64,000 nucleotides of DNA. It comes from Mycocentrospora acerina. Lineage: Eukaryota > Ascomycota > Dothideomycetes > Pleosporales. The first letter of the stretch is position 1. Each line of letters begins with the position of its first letter. The stretch covers positions 621,107 through 685,106 of the forward strand of contig JAKUHH010000030.1 of assembly GCA_022701365.1 (NCBI GenBank). Reading direction: 5' to 3'. Below are positions 12,025-23,490 of this stretch, in pieces. The translations under genes and the position numbers were made by a program. A model generated the notes under the pieces. It saw only the letters and a program-made list of their open reading frames with translations, had not been told where the DNA came from and did not search any database.

Positions 12025-13821
12025 TTAGGCGCGATGCGCCCACTCGGCAAGTTGGTTCGCCGAATCTACCGAGTCCTGGTTCTTCTCGTGGTGGCCATGG
12101 GTAGCCATGCCTGCACCGTGGCCTTCAAACGACCGTGTTGACATGCCCTCGTCGATTTCGTCGTCGGGAATCGTTGGGACTTCGCGAGTGAGCTCGACGT
12201 AGTCGTACTGCGTAGCGTTAGTACAAGTGCTGTGGGGGGACTGCAAACGAAGGGGGACCTACAGCAAACTCTCCAATCTCAACGTCGTCGATTCCGGCCA
12301 ATTCTTCCTCTTCGCTGGCGCGGAGCCGAAGAGCAGGGACAAATTTGCCGATAAAGTCGAGAGCGCCGAGGATAAGGCAGGTGCCCACAAAGGAGTATGC
12401 GCCTCCAGCGACGGAGTCTGCAAGTTGGTAGCCGAGCTGAATCCAGTGGTGGTTCAACCAGCCACCAGCGATGACCGAATAACCGTCAAGATGGGCTATG
12501 TAATCGCTAAAGAGGCGTCAGAAATGTATGCGTTGCGTTTCAGAAGTGGTGTGACTTACGCAGCGAAGAAAGCAGTCAGAATGTTGCCGATAAATCCACC
12601 AACACCGTGTACCGCGAAGATGTCAAGCGCATCGTCGCATCGAAGGAAGTACTTGAGCTTGGTGGCATAGTTGCAGCAAACGCCACCGCAGATTCCAAAG
12701 ACGACCGCTGCCCAAGCAGGAACATATCCAGATCCGGGAGTGATGACGACCAAGCCAGCAATAACACCAGAGCAAAAGCCAACTGTCGACCACTTGCGTT
12801 CCAAGCGATAGTCTACCAAACACCAAGTAATTCCACCAACGCATGCTGCCAAGTTGGTGCACACAGCTGCCATGACCGCGCGAAGGTTGGCTGACAAGGC
12901 GGAACCGGCATTGAAACCAAACCAGCCAACCCAGAGGAAGACGGTACCAATGACAATGTGTGTGACGTTGTGTGGGCGGTAGTTCAGTTCCTGAGTACCA
13001 TGGCCCTTTCTCTTTCCAAGCATGTATGAGTAAGCGAGCGCGGCGGTACCGGATGAAATGTGGACAGGGGTTCCTCCAGCAAAGTCCAGCCCACCCAATT
13101 GGTAGACCCAGCCAGATGGGTTCCAGGTCCAGCAGGCGATCGGATCGTAGATGACAGTTGTCCAGATGAACATGTAGACGATGCAGGGAAGCATTCTGCC
13201 TCTTTCAGCAACAGCACCGACGGCCAGGGCAACACTGTGCGTCGTTAGCATTGGAAAGCCACTGTTCAGCCAAGGAAGCATACGTGATAGCTGCGAACAT
13301 GCCCTGATATACGCAGAACATCAAGTCGGGGATGCGAGGGCTTCCAATTGATGGAGCGCCAAGGACATCTTTGAGTCCAAAGTTATCCAGAGCTCCGATG
13401 TATTTTCCAGCCTTGTGTGAGAAGGCCAGAGAATAGCCCCAGAAAAACCATTGGAAACTGACCACTGCAGTGGCCATTACAGACAGCCATAGCAATGACA
13501 GTGCCGACTTTCTTCGTGCGAGTCCAGAATAGAATAACCTGGCAAAGTATGAGCTCGTTGGACTTGGGGAAATATGCGTCGTTTTACTGACCCGACACCT
13601 GGGATCATGAGAAGCACGAGAGCAGTTGACGTGATCATCCATGCGATATCGCCCGGCTAGATTCGTCAGCCCCGCGTCACATCAAAACTCTAACCTCACA
13701 AACTTACATTGTAGAAAACGTTCAAGTTGTACAGCCTCGAGTCTCCTCCAGTGGCGTAGGTTCCATTGTTGAAAATCTCCAAAGGTACGGTAGGATCCGC
13801 TCCAGATGTTACAGGATCCAT
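12025..13821 (-). CDS. MEP2: Mep2-type ammonium transporter
   Basis: This is a plasma-membrane Amt/Mep/Rh channel for ammonium uptake. Minus-strand exons are 13708..13821, 13592..13656, 13284..13538, 12560..13234, 12263..12506 and 12025..12207, giving 511 aa. About eleven hydrophobic segments are present. Family signatures include FYSGLARRKSALS, the Amt motif near GGLDFAGGTPVHISSG, and DDALDIFAVHGVGGF. Both pore histidines are visible, about His203 and His354. Mep1/Mep3-type proteins carry Glu at the first position, so the pair of His marks this as the Mep2 class, which includes the ammonium sensors. The long cytosolic tail after YDYVELTREVP is acidic and then His/Ser-rich, and could be a regulatory tail. 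The upstream region has AGATAAG sites, consistent with GATA-factor nitrogen control. Confidence 0.96.
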
Positions 13822-14273
13822 GCTGTCGATCGTTTCTATGGTCTCGTGTGTCGAAGTTTAGTGATTTTTGGAGGAGCCAAAAAAAATTGGTTGCACGCTT
13901 CTGAACGACAGACGCGTGAGGAGTATGAGGAACGTTCGGACAAGGTGCAGATGGAGCGAGCAGACAATAGGCGACGACCCGGGGTCTGGAGTTTAATGCC
14001 CTTGGCGTTCGCCCCGTTCACGCGTAAAGAAATATGGGTCGGTGATGCAGGAACGCGTGGGTGAGGCGAGAGGCGATGTGTACCTATACCTGTGTTCGCT
14101 GTCGACAAGCACGACTCCAACCCGGGGCGTACTACGCGAGGGGTCTGCGGCAGCTATATGAAGACGTTGGCGTGGTATGAGACCGCCCACTCCCTAAGTG
14201 CGCTTGGACAGCGCCTTTCAAGCATCAATCCCCGGACGGGCGATGAACCCAGACAGTGGGGTGGCAGCAACGC

Positions 14274-14283
14274 AGATAAGATA
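14274..14283 (+). promoter_or_regulatory. GATA-factor site AGATAAGATA
   Basis: A perfect AGATAAG immediately followed by a second overlapping GATA lies about 455 bp upstream of the MEP2 start. HGATAR is the known target of AreA/Nit2-type nitrogen regulators. Binding here is inferred. Confidence 0.6.
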
Positions 14284-14580
14284 CCAAAGATGCTGCAGCC
14301 AATCCACAAGTCATAACCCCCATTCGTCATGCAGGGCGAACCACGCCTTCGGCACGTACCCGCTGCGACTCTGTGTTCTTTGCTTCGTCCACGTCGATCG
14401 CTTAATCGAATGTCGAGTCGCACTTTCGCATACGTGAACTGCGCACAAAGCCCGTCTCCCCAAGTGCTTCAATGCCATGTCAAATACCGAATTGATTTGC
14501 AAGCACCGGCGCGCGCCCTACGCCGGTAGCAACTATCGAGGATGAACAACGGCTGCTCCGAGCCAATGAGCTGACGTCCA

Positions 14581-14587
14581 CTTATCT
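14581..14587 (-). promoter_or_regulatory. GATA-factor site AGATAAG (minus strand)
   Basis: CTTATCT on the plus strand is AGATAAG on the strand of MEP2, about 760 bp upstream of its start. It is one of three perfect copies within about 1 kb. Confidence 0.55.
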
Positions 14588-14798
14588 CGAGCCAGCCCGT
14601 CACGTGCCAAGTCACGTCTAAGTGGATCGACATTTGGGCCAAGCATAATCGCCCACCTAACATCTGATGGCACACAAGGAACTCTCCGCTTCAGCGACGG
14701 GAAAGTTCTGGGGTCTGATCTCACTTTTCGAGAAGATCTGAGCAAATCAGGATCCTCTCGCCCGCCTCTCTCAGAATAGAGTTTAAGCACACGACCGT

Positions 14799-14805
14799 CT
14801 TATCT
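14799..14805 (-). promoter_or_regulatory. GATA-factor site AGATAAG (minus strand)
   Basis: This is a third perfect AGATAAG, on the minus strand about 980 bp upstream of the MEP2 start. Function is inferred from the motif and the nature of the gene. Confidence 0.5.
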
Positions 14806-15790
14806 TCTACCACTTTCCGGCTCTTCCATCCCGCGTTCTGTAACGGGCATATCAGAACCCCTACAGTTGTTCCCCCCCTTTTAAGCCACTTGCCATTTCT
14901 CTTAGCAGTGAGGTCAACCGAGTTGCCGGTAGCCTGACTCGACCGCGTATCATGATGACCATTCTTGAAAATAACAGATTCTGCTTCAAGTGCATGGGGT
15001 GAAGGGGCAGTGCCGTTGGCCAAAGGATGAAGAAGATGAATTATACATTTTGTTGGTCATCCCCGATATTAGCAATATGCCTGCCTTTCCCCTGACAGTA
15101 TCATAATATGCACTGAACGTCTCTCAGGCCATGATAATGCAGGAGGTCTGTAATGGTGCACGAAATGATGCATGATAGTGTGTCATCTCTTATTTGTGTT
15201 CTTACATTCAGCTGTTGGATCAAAGTAACATGTGTTAATTGTGCCGGAAGCATCGTCAAAGCTTCACGTATCTAAAATTGATTGCAAAACTACGGATGAC
15301 AATATTCAGCCGACGACTTTTACTGGCCATTGTCTGTTCAACTGTCACCTTCACAATACAGACAGCCTTTTAATTTATTTTTAGTATGTCATTCCTTTGA
15401 AAAGCTCGTTGACGAAACGAGCCTCCTCAAACGATCAGTGTTGGAGATTATACTTGGGTCGGTCTCACTACCCTCTGCTCATTGCGTTACGCAATCGAAT
15501 ATATGATGCCTCCAGTTCAATCTTCGCTTCTCGCCCTTTGACAGATACATAGAAACGGAACTGGAGTGATGCAAGTTTGCCCTACAGAAAAGCTTGTTGA
15601 TACAAAGCCCTCTTGATATCTCTCTGGTGGAAGAGAAATATTCAACTAGCATAAATGTTTGCTTGATGATAGCAAAGAGCCAATGCTGCAGGATTCATAT
15701 CTTGTCGCATGCGATAGGAAATACAAAAGTAGCGTATTTGATGTACATATCGTGCGGACCTAGAAGTTGCTAAATGCTGAATGGTTGTTT

Positions 15791-17023
15791 TCAGGGATGA
15801 ACAGGTGTGTTGGAACCAGCTGGTGTACTTCCACCAGGTGTTGCTGAATCGGTTCCTACCTTCCTCTTCTTTTTCTTCTTGCGTGGTATCAAGGCTGGCG
15901 GATTGGTTAGAGCGCTGCGCAGAGAGAGATACGAACCGCAGGTTAAACACAAGTTGTCAGGCAAGTTCGCAGTGCAGAATACTGTTGATGGTGAGCTTAG
16001 CACGAGACAAACACAAGTAGGACTTACTGCTGAGACACACGCTGCACACAAATCCAATGTCAACTACTTTTCTGTGGCAGAAACAAGCTGCACGGAAATC
16101 AACACCACCTGCACTGGGCACTACCAGGCTCTTCCGGGCTGTCACGTCGGGCAAAAAGGCCATCATCAGATATTGCAATAGTCCCTCTGGACGGGCTGGC
16201 TTCATATAGACCCCTCCTGTCGTATCGCTCGCTTGCTGCAACAGCACTGTATCTCCCGCTAGCTTCAATATATCAATCGGTATTCTCTTTCTTTGCGCGG
16301 CAAAGATGGAGTTCATGACAGGTATGTACTGATTCGCCAAATCACCAGATACTGAGATGATTAAGATTCTAGATGTGAGCGATATGCGGTCGACGCGCGT
16401 GCCTTCTGAGTCAGCCAATGCGGCAAGAGAGATGTTCTCAGCAGTACTGGCAGTGGGGGCGTGCAATATCGTAGATTTGGAGATGTATGTCAGAGCCAAA
16501 GAGAGCGCGCCACCAATGAGAGTCGTGGGCGTCGCTGAAAGGTGGCTCTCGGTCGTCTCGTCGAGAAGCTTCGCAAAGTTCTGCAGAATAGCGTTCTCGA
16601 CCAAGGCGAAAGGCCGATACTTATTTGGGTTGTTTGCCGCATACTGCCCTGTGCCGTCACCAGCCTCATCCATCTCCACGTCGCCATTGCTGTTACCACG
16701 GGTCGATTGAGGGTGAGGCTTCGCTGGCGTCGGATACAGAAAAGTGGTCTTGTGTGAGTGGGAAGCGATCACAGCAACCTCGTTCGCGTTTCCCGAGGCC
16801 AAGTGCGCATTGATGAAGACGAGGATATTGGCAAGGGCGGCGGAGAGTGAGAGCGACGACGAGAGGTGTGCCCATGCATGCGGGTTAGTATCGAGGACTA
16901 TCGCGAGAAGAGATGGAGGCGGAGCTGCAACTAAGTCAGCCGTGTTTGCGTCGCGCAATTGGGGGGAAGAGTCCTACCTTCTTCTGTCACGGTATGACGA
17001 TTTGTCGCATCGATGTCGTTCAT
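15791..17023 (-). CDS. TFB4: TFIIH subunit TFB4 (p34 homologue)
   Basis: Tfb4/p34 is a core subunit of TFIIH, acting in transcription initiation and nucleotide excision repair with the Ssl1/p44 subunit. Minus-strand exons are 16978..17023, 16028..16930 and 15791..15981, giving 379 aa. The von Willebrand A-like domain starts at PSLLAIVLDTNPHAW and continues through ANILVFINAHLAS and RILIISVSGD. The C-terminal zinc region reads CFCHRKVVDIGFVCSVCLS, then IFCTANLPDNLCLTCGS across the second intron. The start at 17023 gives MNDIDATNRHTVTEE before intron 1. A basic run PRKKKKKRKVG right after the zinc region looks like a classical nuclear-localisation signal. It is slightly longer than yeast Tfb4 because of low-complexity loops. 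Confidence 0.95.
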
Positions 17024-17955
17024 GCTGCCGTGGATCGTTTAACTTGAAAATTACGGGCAGCTACAATCTGTAAGTATCACGGCGACAGGCTATTCGCTAA
17101 TTTTCCTGTTAGTGGTGCCGACATGAAGGTAGTAAACTGATCGAAGCTACTTTTGTGAGTTTCGTTGTATGACATCTCGCGACCTCCACCCACGTTCTCA
17201 CGTGATTCATTGATCTAGCCTGATACAGCTTTAGGCTTGCTGACACTGAATGTGAGAGCACAAGATTACATGGTTCTTTTATCCTTGTAGGGCATGTCAA
17301 GACTCTTAGAGCGAAACACAAGAGATCATTCTTTCAACAAAATCTGACAGAACATGGAGGCGGCTAGCCGATAGTAATCTGTAGAAGTGACTGACATTAC
17401 GAATTCTAGTCATACGACCCACCGCGTATTATTGACAGCCCATACGCGAGATGTCTGGTTTCGCAAAGACGTGTCGATGCAGCAAATACGACAGCCAATG
17501 ACTCCCTCGGAGTTCGGATCACCAAGGTTTTCGGATGCCATTCTTGAGCAATGATGGGCACAGTACCAACCTAATAGAGAGATCTCAGCCCCTTAGGCGA
17601 GTGAGCTCCGAGGCACAACCTCTTCCCCGCATATACGCCGGTTCAATCAGCGTCCTATGAGTCCCACTTCCCTCGGCCTTAGTGTTGCATGCAGCCAATT
17701 GCTGCAGAAATGTGGGGAAATGTCCAGGCCAAAGTAAGTATGGTAGGGCGAGGTAGGCTGAGAGACGTGGAATGTCAGCAGGAGTTTCCACATTGCAGAA
17801 TCGGGAATAGAGAACGTGATGAAAGGGTTCCAAAATGCTCATCAACCCCCAGTCCCCCCGCTTAACACGGCTTATATTGTATCTTTCCTACTTTTGTTGT
17901 TCCATTCTTTCACGCCAGCCATCCCGCCGTCTCATTTTTCGCGCAGACCTCCAGT
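17024..17955. other. Divergent intergenic region TFB4 / monooxygenase
   Basis: This 932-bp stretch should hold both promoters. I found no conserved frame, RNA gene or repeat in it. Confidence 0.5.
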
Positions 17956-20032
17956 ATGATTGGGGAGACCATTCGACGCGTCAACGGCTATGCCCATGAT
18001 GCGTACACGTACTATCCTGTTATCATTGTTGGCGCGGGGGCTAGTGGTATTGCCATGGCATGTCAGCTGAAGCAACAGCTTGGATTTGACCAGTTCCGTG
18101 TATTTGAACGTCAGGCAGGCATTGGAGGAACGTGGTGGATCAACAGATATCCCGGTGTTGCCTGGTAGGTAACCGATAATGTTTGTAGTGACAACCTACA
18201 AGCCAAAGCATTCTTAACAGTAAAAGAACCAATCTAACAACGACTTAGCGATGTGCCGGCAGTCTTTTACTCATTCTCCTTTGCACAGAATCCAAACTGG
18301 ACGTCTTTCCATCCGCCGGGACCGGAAATTGTGCGATACTACCACGAGGTTTGCGAAAAGTACAAGATCACAGACAAGTTTGAACTCAACACAGATATTG
18401 AACAATGCAAATGGCTGGAAGACGAACAATTGTGGGAGGTCACGTTACGGCGATTGGTTGCAGGAATGGGAGATCTCTCAGCAAAGGATCGCATGAAGCT
18501 GGTAGAGGAGAATGGAGAATCTACAGTGTATTCCGAGACGGAGATTGTCAGAGCAAAGGTTGTCGTCAGTTGTGTTGGTGGTCTTGTGGAGCCAAAGGGT
18601 TGGCCCGACGACATACCTGGCATTGAGACCTTCAACGGTCCTGTGTTTCACTCTGCTCGGTGGGATGAGACTGTCGACTTCAAGGACAAAAACGTGGTGG
18701 TTGTGGGCACTGGGTGTAGCTCTGCACAACTCGTCCCGAGACTGCCAAATGCTCCTTATAATGCAAAGTCAGTAACTCAGCTTATGCGATCCCCACCGTG
18801 GGTTGCACCAGCTGTGTCCGCTCCAGGTAATGCTACAACCCTATCTGATTCTATGCATGATACTAATGATTTACAGGCGGCGATGAATGGTGGGAAAACA
18901 ACGGACCGCGGATAATGAGGGCTATACCACCACTGAAAGATTTTCTTCGATTTGCCATCTTCGCCAACGCTGAGGGTGAATTTCTGAAGCTATTTCCCAC
19001 TACATCCTACGCCGAGAAGTCACGAAAGAAGTATGAAGAGAATTGCCTGACGCATATGAAGAAAACGGTCCCTGAAAAATACCACGAGATTATGACGCCG
19101 GATTATGGAGTTGGTTGCAAGAGGCGGATCTTTGATAAGCGGTGGTTGCAGAGTCTCAATGACTCCAAGATTGAACTCACAACACAACCTCTGAGGCGTG
19201 TGACTGAGAACAGCGTAGTCATAGGACCTGGTGAAACATACCCGGCCAATGCAAAGGAAGAAGATTTTCCCGAGAGAGAGATAGCTGCGGATGTTATTGT
19301 CCTGGCCAATGGTTTCGATACCACTCGCTGGCTGCATCCTCTACGAGTAGTTGGCAAAGAAGGCAAAGGCTTGATTGAAACTATGGAGGAACGAGGCGGA
19401 GCACAGGCATATCTAGGCACCGCCATGGACGGGTTTCCCAATTTCTTCATGATCTTTGGACCCAACACTGCTACTGGACACTCGTCGGTGGTGATGGCCA
19501 GCGAGAACATGGTCCAGTTCAGCCTCAAGTTCATCAAGTTGGTCCTCAACGGAGAGGCGACGACGGTAGACGTCAAACACGCAGCCGAGGTGGATTACAC
19601 GGCAGATTTGCAAAAGTCGCTCAAGAAGACGGTCTGGATGAGTGGCGGTTGCTCCAGCTGGTACTACACCAAGGATGGTTGGAACTCGACAGTTTACCCG
19701 TAAGTGGATCTGATAGAGTTGCTGTGTAGTTCTTGACACTAACATGCTCTAGATACACACAGGTCGACTTTTGGAGACGATGCACCTTTCCCACGTGGAG
19801 CGATTGGAACATTGCATACACAAGAAAGGGGGTAGCAGTGAAGCTGCAGACTATGGCGGTGCGTCTGATGACTCTTGCCCTAGCTCTTGTTGCAGCCTAC
19901 CGTGTTCGGCGAAGCGGGATGGGCGTCAAGGATATCAAAGTAATGCTGCAGGGGATTGTATTGAATGTGTTGCCGCGGGTGGGACAGCTTGTGGCTTCGC
20001 TGCAGAACAAGGTGATCTCTCTGGGTAGTTAG
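17956..20032 (+). CDS. FAD/NADPH monooxygenase, Baeyer-Villiger type
   Basis: This flavoprotein would use NADPH and O2 to oxidise ketones or heteroatoms. Exons are 17956..18164, 18249..18826, 18877..19699 and 19753..20032, giving 629 aa. The FAD dinucleotide motif GAGASG is at residues 26-31, followed by GIGGTWWINRYPGVACDVPA, the usual BVMO segment, here formed across intron 1. FNGPVFHSARWD at about 198-209 matches the BVMO fingerprint FxGxxxHxxxW, with D in place of the common P. The NADPH motif VVVVGTGCSSAQ follows. An ATG-type motif (LANGFDTT) and GPNTATGHSS lie further on. The C-terminus is unusual: after a Trp-rich block there is a hydrophobic stretch (LMTLALALVAAYRV) that may anchor the protein to a membrane. 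The substrate is unknown. A Zn2Cys6 regulator lies 349 bp downstream. Confidence 0.92.
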
Positions 20033-20381
20033 TTTGGGGGGTATGCTGCGCGTGGTTGTGCAATGTCAACGTGGACACGCATATGGTATTGACGTGTAGT
20101 TGTGTGTGAATATATAGTGGCTGACCATGCATGTCTGATTGCTAAGCCATTGATGCAGCGCAGGGAGGGATTGGACGAATCATGTGCGTGGTAAACGCAG
20201 CAAGGCTCTTCCCCGCATACGGCTCCGATCAGTTGTGGGTCCCGGGAGCTCGCACTGGCCGTTTGGCATCAAGCAGCAGCAAGCCGGCACCGGCCCTTCT
20301 TCTGCGCTTCCTGCTCTCGTGCTCTCCCTCCCTATCTCGACGAGCCGTGGCGGACGGACGCTCCCCCGACCGCAGCCTGCT
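20033..20381. other. Intergenic, monooxygenase to Zn2Cys6 regulator
   Basis: This 349-bp gap separates the tandem genes. The second half becomes GC-rich and leads straight into the regulator. A frame upstream of 20382 is open but has no ATG, so 20382 is taken as the start. I see nothing else in the gap. Confidence 0.5.
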
Positions 20382-22893
20382 ATGAGTCCCACGCCTGCGA
20401 GCACGACGGACCGAAATAATGCGAGCGACACGATGAGCCCGCCCAACGAGGGCGCAGGCCAAAAGCGGAAGAGCGATGATGGCGGCGCTACGCAGACGAG
20501 GGCGAAGCGCAACCGCTACATCTCCATCGCCTGGTAGGGCATGCCCGCGTCCCGCACGGCGACGGCAACGGCGACGGCAACGGCGACGGCTGACGCAGCG
20601 GCAGCAATGAGTGCAAGCGACGCAAGATCAAGTGCAACGGGCAGACGCCGTGCCAGCGCTGCGGCAACCTCAACCTCGAGTGTCTGTATGCGCCAAACTG
20701 CTGCAACAACTTCAAGGAGTCCGAGTAAGGCGGCGCCGAGGACGCGGCAGACGGCACCCACTGACGACCTTGCAGCGAGTTCCGGTCCATGTCGGCGCAC
20801 ATTGCATCGCTCCAGCAGCAGGTCGACGACCTCTTCCAGAACCTCAACGCCCTGAGGTCGCACGTCGACATGCAAAGCCACGCCAACGGCCCCACAGGCA
20901 CGCCCTTCCACCCCCACGACTACCCGCAGTTGCCTATGCAGCCGCCGCTGTCGTCGCGCCTGCGCACAAAGTCGAGCAGCAAGCATCCGCGCTTCCACGG
21001 CCCCACGTCGAGCGCATTCAATCTTGGCGTCGCGCGGTCGAGCCTAAAGACCATGGGCATCACCGCGGTCGACGAGGCAGACGACGAGGCCATGGTTACC
21101 AACGAGTGCACGCCGCAGCCAACGCCGCCCATGCCCCACGTCGCCCTGGACAAGAGCCCGATACACGCGGACAAGGATCCCATATGGTCCATCTCCAAAC
21201 GCGAGGCGCTGCGACTGGTGCATGTGTGGCATGAGGAACAGGGCATCATGTACCCCGTCATCGACATCGAAAGGATGCTGCACTACACGGAGATGCTGTT
21301 TTCGTTTATAGAGGCGGCGTCGAGGTCAGGGCTCATACAGGGCGCGCTACCGGGCGCGGACGCCATCATGGACGAGCAGACGAGCATGTTGAAAATCATC
21401 CTCGCCATTGCTTTGGTCCAGGAAGGAATGGGCCAGGATGCGCTTGGAGAGAGGCTGTTTGACAATGCGCACACGGCTGTGATGAAGATGCTGATTGACC
21501 CTGTCAGCCTTCACGGGATCAACATTCTAGTCCTGACGGTGAGTGGGAAACCTGTGCGCGTTTTACATTTTCTCTCTGCTCACGCTGGCAGGGCATGTAC
21601 TACTTCACCATAGACGACGAGGCATTGTCCTGGCGAGTAATTGGCACAGCTGCACGACACTGCCTGGAACTTGGCCTTCACCGCCGCGAGACGTATGCTA
21701 CCCTCTTCCCCGACCCAGACGAACAAGCAGCGGCTATCCGAACATTTTGGTCTGTCTACGTTCTCGACCGGCGGTGGAGCTTTGGCACTGGCATGCCCTT
21801 TGCTTTGCAAGACAGTGACATTGACCCCAACGTGCCAAAGCCAGTGAGTTTTTATTTTGTTCTATTTTCATTTTTTTCCGTCTCTAAAGAATATGTTTTT
21901 TTTAAGCCTATTCTGCAGCGCAGACTTGGAGAGACTAGAAGTCTGAATGCTAACAAGTCCTAGGACGTGGTGACACATGCGTCTACGCCATATCTAAATT
22001 CCATGATCTCGTACAGCCTCATTGGATCAAAAGTGTGGAAGTCTGTAGCTGATGTGGCGTCGCAGACCAGAATCCACAAGGAAGACATACAATTCTTGGA
22101 CTTTCAGGTGCTAAATTGGCATCGCTCGATACCGGAGAACTTGAAGTTTGTTCATCCTGACAGCGGCAGGCAAATGGAGCCTCCGGCGCGGGTGCTTCAC
22201 CGGCTTCAAGTGGTGCTCTATCTCCGAGCAAATCAAATGCGGATACTCATTTACCGGCCAGTGTTGCATACAGCGACGACGATTGTGGAGCACATTGAAT
22301 CAGCGCATGTGGTGGTTAAGGTGGCCAAGGACACGATCAGGATATTGACGTATATCAACCAGACGTCGGACATTTACCGAAGTCAGCAGACCATGTTCAA
22401 CTACTTTCTCATATCTGCGCTGGCGGTTTTGTTTCTGGCGGTAGCGCACGCACCGGGCGAGTTTAGTCAGCAGTGTCGCGACGAGTTCTACATGGCTCTT
22501 GACCTTGTGCGGGTGCTCTCGTCGAGCTCGCACGTGTCGAAGCGACTGTGGAAGACGATCAAGACGCTCAAGGAGATGGGGCCTCGGCTTGGGCTGATGA
22601 TTGGACACGAGGATGCGACGGACGCGCATTCGTCTGCGGCTGTGGCCATGGCGGGTCTGGCGGGCCACCAGGTGGACGAGATTGCACTCTTCTCCAACGG
22701 CCGCAGTGGGCATCCTCTGGACACGCCCAACGGCATGGCGTCGGACCTGACGAGTCTGTTTGAAGCAGCGGGAGGGGCGTTTAATTTAAATGGGTTTGGA
22801 CTGTCGTCGGGTGATGTGTCGAATGGGGAGTATGCGACTTCGTTTGGGCAGGAGAATGATGAGCTGGCGAGGATCATGAGGGACTTGTTCTAG
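20382..22893 (+). CDS. Zn2Cys6 transcription factor with fungal_trans domain
   Basis: This is a nuclear DNA-binding regulator of the fungal binuclear zinc-cluster family. Exons are 20382..20533, 20605..20724, 20776..21538, 21592..21843 and 21964..22893, giving 738 aa. The zinc cluster is made by joining exons 1 and 2: CNECKRRKIKC then NGQTPCQRCGNLNLEC, spacing C-x2-C-x6-C-x5-C-x2-C-x6-C. A basic segment (QKRKSDD, RAKRNR) precedes it, and a short coiled coil (HIASLQQQVDDLFQNLNAL) follows as a likely dimer element. The middle-homology (fungal_trans) region includes HCLELGLHRRETYA and SVYVLDRRWSFGTGMPF. Intron 1 carries a GGCGAC/GGCAAC hexamer tract. Regulation of the upstream monooxygenase is suggested only by adjacency. 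Several other fungal_trans regulators would look alike, so no ortholog name is given. Confidence 0.92.
20557..20590 (+). repeat. ACGGCG/ACGGCA hexamer tract inside an intron
   Basis: About five alternating hexamer units lie within the first intron of the Zn2Cys6 gene. Confidence 0.75.
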
Positions 22894-23490
22894 AGCGGGA
22901 GGTGTTGTACGAGTATTATGCTGTGTGTGCATGTGTGTTGTTGTATAGTCAAGACAAATACTAATGAGTCTGGGCACTGGCATGTTGGGGGTGAAGACAT
23001 CACGTGATGGTTGTCCTAGAGGACGTTGGCACGACGGGAAGCCACAGGCATGCAGGGCGTGGCTGGAGGGGCGTACGGGGGAGGGAGAGGGAGAGGGAGG
23101 GAGGGGGAGAGGGAGGCGTGCAGTTGGAGTCTAGCATAGAGTCAAGAATGGAGCCGTGCAGTGGGAGTCTAGAATGGAGTCTAGAATAGAGTCAAGACCA
23201 GGCCAGACACGGCCCTCACCCGAATGCGTTCCCATTTCGCAGTGTTGTCGTCCCCCACGCCCACCCACGGCTCGCACGACCGCATCCGCCGACTCGCCTG
23301 GTGCTTGGTAGAGCCGACGCACATGCAACCACCACGCGCCCGTCTCATGTTTTGACGCTCTCGACACGACCCAACCCCGCCAGAAGCGTCTGAAGCCGCC
23401 GCCTGCACGTGCCGTGTCCAGTGCCGCCGCCAGCAGCAGTCCCCCACCTTTGCATTTTCGAGCCCCTCGCCCGCCCAACACCGGCACAGC
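22894..23490. other. Intergenic, regulator to CK2 beta
   Basis: This 597-bp stretch holds a GGGAGA-rich purine block at about 23075-23118 and then a short direct repeat of the type GAGTCTAGAATGGAGTCTAG between about 23128 and 23195. The rest is a GC-rich leader of the kinase subunit gene. I see no other gene. Confidence 0.55.

Larger units (their letters stand above)
13822..15790. other. MEP2 upstream region (about 2 kb), no gene
   Basis: This is the promoter side of MEP2 and the 3' side of TFB4. Apart from the GATA sites listed separately I see no conserved ORF, RNA gene or repeat. The part from 15040 to 15640 is AT-richer than the rest. Confidence 0.5.
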
